A stretch of DNA of 64,000 nucleotides from Bradyrhizobium liaoningense (GTDB lineage: Bacteria; Pseudomonadota; Alphaproteobacteria; Rhizobiales; Xanthobacteraceae): assembly GCF_018130955.1 (NCBI RefSeq), contig NZ_JAFCJM010000032.1, positions 25,776 through 89,775 on the forward strand, given 5' to 3'. The notes under the pieces are model-generated. The model searched no databases. It saw only the letters and a list, made by a program, of their open reading frames with translations, and had not been told where the DNA came from. Of the stretch, positions 61,213-64,000 are shown piece after piece. Position 1 is the first letter of the stretch, and each line of letters begins with the position of its first letter. A program made the position numbers and the translations under genes.

Positions 61213-62383
61213 ATGGCAAGGATCAGGGTGGGGCTCGTGGGCTGCGGCTTCGTGTCGGAGCTGCACATGTATGCCTACAAGCGCGTCTACGGCGTTGATG
61301 TCGAGGTAAAGGCCGTGGCCGCGCGGGGCGATCATGTCGTTGCGTTCGCGCGCCACCACCAGATTCCCGGCGTTTATCGCAGCTTCCGCAACCTGATCGA
61401 CGACGCCGAGATCGACGTCGTCGATATCTGCACGCCGCCCAATCTGCACACGTCGATGATCGTCGAGGCCATGCAGGCCGGCAAGCACGTCATCTGCGAA
61501 AAACCGTTTGCGGGCTATTTCGGCCGCGAGGGTGATAGGCAACCGATCGGCAAGCACGTGCCCAAGGCTGAGATGTACCGGCATGTGCTGGAAGAGATGG
61601 ACGCGACCCGCGCCGCGATCGAAAGAAGCGGAAAGCTCTTCATGTATGCGGAGGACTGGGTCTACGCCCCGGCCGTGACCAAGACCGCTGACATCATCAA
61701 GGCGACCAAGGACAAGATCCTGTTCATGAAGGGCGAGGAGAGCCATTCCGGCTCGCACGCTGCGCACGCCGCGCAAATGGGCGATGGCCGGCGGCGGCTC
61801 GCTGATCCGCATGGGCTGCCATCCCCTGTCGGCGGTGCTCTATCTCAAGCAGGTCGAGGCCAAAGCGCGCGGCGAGACCATCCGCGTTGCCAGCGTGACC
61901 TGCGACGTCGGCATTGTCACGGCGGGTCTCAAGCCGGAGGAGCGTAGCTATATCAAGGCCAACCCGGTCGATGTCGAGGATTGGGGCACGTTGACCGCAA
62001 CGTTCTCCGACGGCACCAAGGCCACGATCTTCTCCGGCGACATGATCATGGGCGGCGTGCGCAATCTGATCGAGACCTTCACCTCAGGCGGGGCGCTGTT
62101 CGCAAACATCACGCCGAACACCCATCTCGTCAGCTACCAGACCTCTGAGGAAAAGCTCGCCTCGGTCTACATCACCGAAAAAGTCGACCGCAAGACCGGC
62201 TGGCAATATGTGTGCCTCGAGGAGGAATGGACGCGCGGCTATTTGCAGGAAATCCAGGATTTCATGGAATGCGCCGCGACCGGACGGCAGCCGCTGTCGG
62301 ATCTCGCGCTCGCCTATGAGACGATCAAGGTCAATTATGCCGGCTATTGGGCCGCGGAGGAGGGCAGGCGCGTGACGCTGTGA
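61213..62383 (+). pseudogene. Gfo/Idh/MocA family oxidoreductase, single-base frameshift
   Basis: The first frame (from ATG 61213) reads RIRVGLVGCGFVSELHMYAY, a Rossmann nucleotide-binding start, then NLHTSMIVEAMQAGKHVICE and EKPFAG. At the AAA run 61775-61777 the frame breaks. The rest (SLIRMGCHPLSAVLYLKQVE ... VEDWGTLTATFSDGTKATIF) continues in the next frame to 62383. Removing one A restores AAQWAMAGGGSLIRMG and an uninterrupted protein of about 389 residues. Such oxidoreductases use NAD(P) on sugar-like or inositol substrates. The single homopolymer lesion could be a real mutation or an assembly error. Confidence 0.85.
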
Positions 62384-62442
62384 CGCCCTCAGTGTGTTAT
62401 GCTGTCCGCCAGATAGCGCCCCGCGAATCGAGTCCCTTACCG

Positions 62443-63918
62443 ATGATCGAGTCACCACCGCCGATCGCCACGCAAGCCTTCACCGATGCCGATGCGGCCG
62501 TTGCCCTGTTAGAGGAGATCTACGACCGCAACACGCAGTTCTTGCGGGATCGTTTCGAGGCCTATCTGAACGGACAGTCGTTCGCCACGCATGTGCGCGC
62601 CTGCTATCCCTTCGTCCGGATGACGACCTCGACATACGCGCGGCTGGATTCGCGCCTCTCCTACGGTTTTGTCGCGGGTCCGGGCGTGCACGAGACCAGC
62701 GTGACGCGTCCTGATCTGTTCCGATCCTATCTCGTCGAGCAGATGCGCCTGCTGATCGAGAACCATGGCGTGCCGGTCGAGATCGGCGAGTCCAGCGAGC
62801 CGATCCCGGTTCATTTCGCGTACCGGCGCGACATCAACATCGAAGCGGCACTCACCAATGACGCCGTCGGCAGGCGGTCGCTGCGCGACGTCTTCGATAC
62901 GCCCAACCTCGCCACGATGAACGATTCGATCGCCGACGGTACGATCGAGCTGCCGCCGGGAGTGCCCGAACCGCTGTCGCTGTTCCGCGCGGCGCGCGTC
63001 GATTACTCGCTGCGCCGCCTCTATCACTACACCGGCACCGATCCCGAGCACTTCCAGAATTTCGTGATCTTCACCAACTACCAGTTCTACGTCGATGCCT
63101 TCATGCAACTGTGCCAGCAGCGGCTGGCTTCGGGCGAAGCCGGCCTCGATGCCTTCGTAGCGCCGGGAAACGTCGTCACGAACAGCGCGCGGCTCGGTGG
63201 CGGCATAACCGGGATTGCGCCGGCCCGCGTCCCGCAGATGCCGGCCTACCATCTCGTGCGGCCGAACTATCGCGGCATCACGCTGATCAATATCGGGATC
63301 GGTCCTTCCAACGCGCGCAACGTCACGGATCACGTCGCGGTGCTGCGGCCGCATGCCTGGCTGATGATCGGGCATTGCGCAGGCCTGCGGAACACGCAGC
63401 GGCTCGGTGACTACGTGCTGGCTCATGGCTATGTCCGCGAGGACCACGTCCTCGACCATGAGCTGCCGCCCTGGGTGCCGATACCGGCGCTCGCCGAGAT
63501 GCAGGTCGCGCTTGAGGAGGCGGTCGGGGAGGTCACCGGGCTCGAGGGTTTTGAGCTTAAGCGGGTGATGCGCACGGGAACGGTCGCGAGCGTCGACAAT
63601 CGCAATTGGGAGATCGCAGGCCCCTCCGTCATTCGCCGCCTGTCGCAATCGCGCGCGGTGGCGCTCGACATGGAGTCGGCGGCGATCGCAGCTAACGGCT
63701 ACCGCTTTCGCGTGCCCTACGGCACGCTGCTCTGTGTCTCGGACAAGCCGCTGCATGGCGAGATCAAGCTCGCCGGCATGGCCAGCGAGTTCTATCGCCA
63801 GCGCGTTGGCCAGCATCTCGAGATCGGCCTGAAAGCGCTGGAGCGGCTCAAGCAGCAGGAGTCGGAGCGTCTGCATTCGCGCAAGCTCCGCAGCTTTGCC
63901 GAGGTGGCGTTTCAATGA
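62443..63918 (+). CDS. amn: AMP nucleosidase
   Basis: Splits AMP into adenine and ribose-5-phosphate. The 491-residue protein has an N-terminal AMP-nucleosidase-specific domain (to about 190, with TSTYARLDSRLSYGFVAGPG). A nucleoside phosphorylase-like domain follows, with LMIGHCAGLRNTQRLGDYVL. The base-binding DMESAAIAANGYRFRVPYGT is near the C-terminus. ATG 62443 fits the usual start (MIESPPP); the frame to 62347 overlaps the oxidoreductase end. Confidence 0.94.
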   Translation: MIESPPPIATQAFTDADAAVALLEEIYDRNTQFLRDRFEAYLNGQSFATHVRACYPFVRMTTSTYARLDSRLSYGFVAGPGVHETSVTRPDLFRSYLVEQMRLLIENHGVPVEIGESSEPIPVHFAYRRDINIEAALTNDAVGRRSLRDVFDTPNLATMNDSIADGTIELPPGVPEPLSLFRAARVDYSLRRLYHYTGTDPEHFQNFVIFTNYQFYVDAFMQLCQQRLASGEAGLDAFVAPGNVVTNSARLGGGITGIAPARVPQMPAYHLVRPNYRGITLINIGIGPSNARNVTDHVAVLRPHAWLMIGHCAGLRNTQRLGDYVLAHGYVREDHVLDHELPPWVPIPALAEMQVALEEAVGEVTGLEGFELKRVMRTGTVASVDNRNWEIAGPSVIRRLSQSRAVALDMESAAIAANGYRFRVPYGTLLCVSDKPLHGEIKLAGMASEFYRQRVGQHLEIGLKALERLKQQESERLHSRKLRSFAEVAFQ

Positions 63919-63936
63919 CTCTTTTGAGCAACCGGC

Positions 63937-63975
63937 GAGATGGGTAACAGTTCAAACCGACGACATGGGTAACAC
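63937..63975. repeat. Direct repeat at right edge, possible insertion sequence end
   Basis: GAGATGGGTAACAG (63937-63950) and GACATGGGTAACAC (63962-63975) repeat the core ATGGGTAACA 25 bases apart, directly after the amn stop. Similar ATGGGTAACA ends occur in some IS481-type elements, read from memory. The window ends before anything diagnostic. Confidence 0.3.
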
Positions 63976-64000
63976 AATTCTTGTTTCGTTCAGGTCTGTT

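Noticed and set aside
1..64000. CRISPR array, tRNA or rRNA genes
   Set aside because: No regular spaced repeats, tRNA cloverleaf motif (GGTTCGAATCC-like T arm with matching stem) or rRNA sequence was noticed; a tRNA scan would settle it.

Overview
The window is high-GC DNA with alphaproteobacterial gene order and codon use. It most resembles a Bradyrhizobium or close Nitrobacteraceae chromosome. The reasons are the thyA / acetyltransferase / folA / hflKC / Do-protease / serB / miaA / ilvI-ilvH-ilvC order, dispersed GC-rich palindromes, and many ABC transporter and small hypothetical genes. No rRNA, tRNA, CRISPR array or complete insertion sequence was seen; a short pair of direct repeats at the right edge may be the end of a mobile element.

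Layout. 1-10 kb is housekeeping: thymidylate and folate metabolism (thyA, folA), membrane protease control (hflK, hflC, a DUF2065 protein), a periplasmic Do protease, serB, a secreted CxxCH protein and miaA. 10-17 kb is branched-chain amino-acid synthesis: an attenuator with an Ile/Leu/Val leader peptide, then ilvI, a threonine dehydratase-like gene, ilvH, a methyltransferase, two exporters and ilvC. 17-22 kb holds a broken SDR gene, a divergent TetR / membrane haem-protein pair with two matching operators, and an LTA-synthase-like sulfatase. 21.6-33.6 kb is transport: an OpuF-like osmoprotectant system, a nitrate/sulfonate/taurine-type system, a Nudix gene and a five-gene branched-chain-type ABC operon ending in a coupled polyphosphate kinase 2. 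33.6-39.7 kb has a metallo-beta-lactamase-fold protein, a large MscS channel and NAD-malic enzyme.

39.7-45.5 kb is the most interesting block. A BlaI-type repressor and an M56 (BlaR1-like) membrane protease form one operon, followed by a DUF1800/DUF1501 pair. Nearly identical palindromic operators precede both units, suggesting a private signal-to-response circuit. The M56 protein has no penicillin-binding sensor; it carries repeated beta-rich modules and a segment resembling the VHL beta domain.

45.5-64 kb mixes small proteins with unusual enzymes: a Baeyer-Villiger monooxygenase fused to an HSL-type esterase, a LON-substrate-domain / Clp-N protein with no ATPase, a carboxylesterase-like protein that has lost two catalytic residues, an extradiol dioxygenase, a SemiSWEET, glgC-glgA, a decayed ABC binding protein, a Gly/Tyr-rich exported protein, a coiled-coil protein, two RlpA-like proteins, a frameshifted Gfo/Idh/MocA oxidoreductase and AMP nucleosidase.

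All assignments come from reading motifs and gene context by eye; no database search was run.
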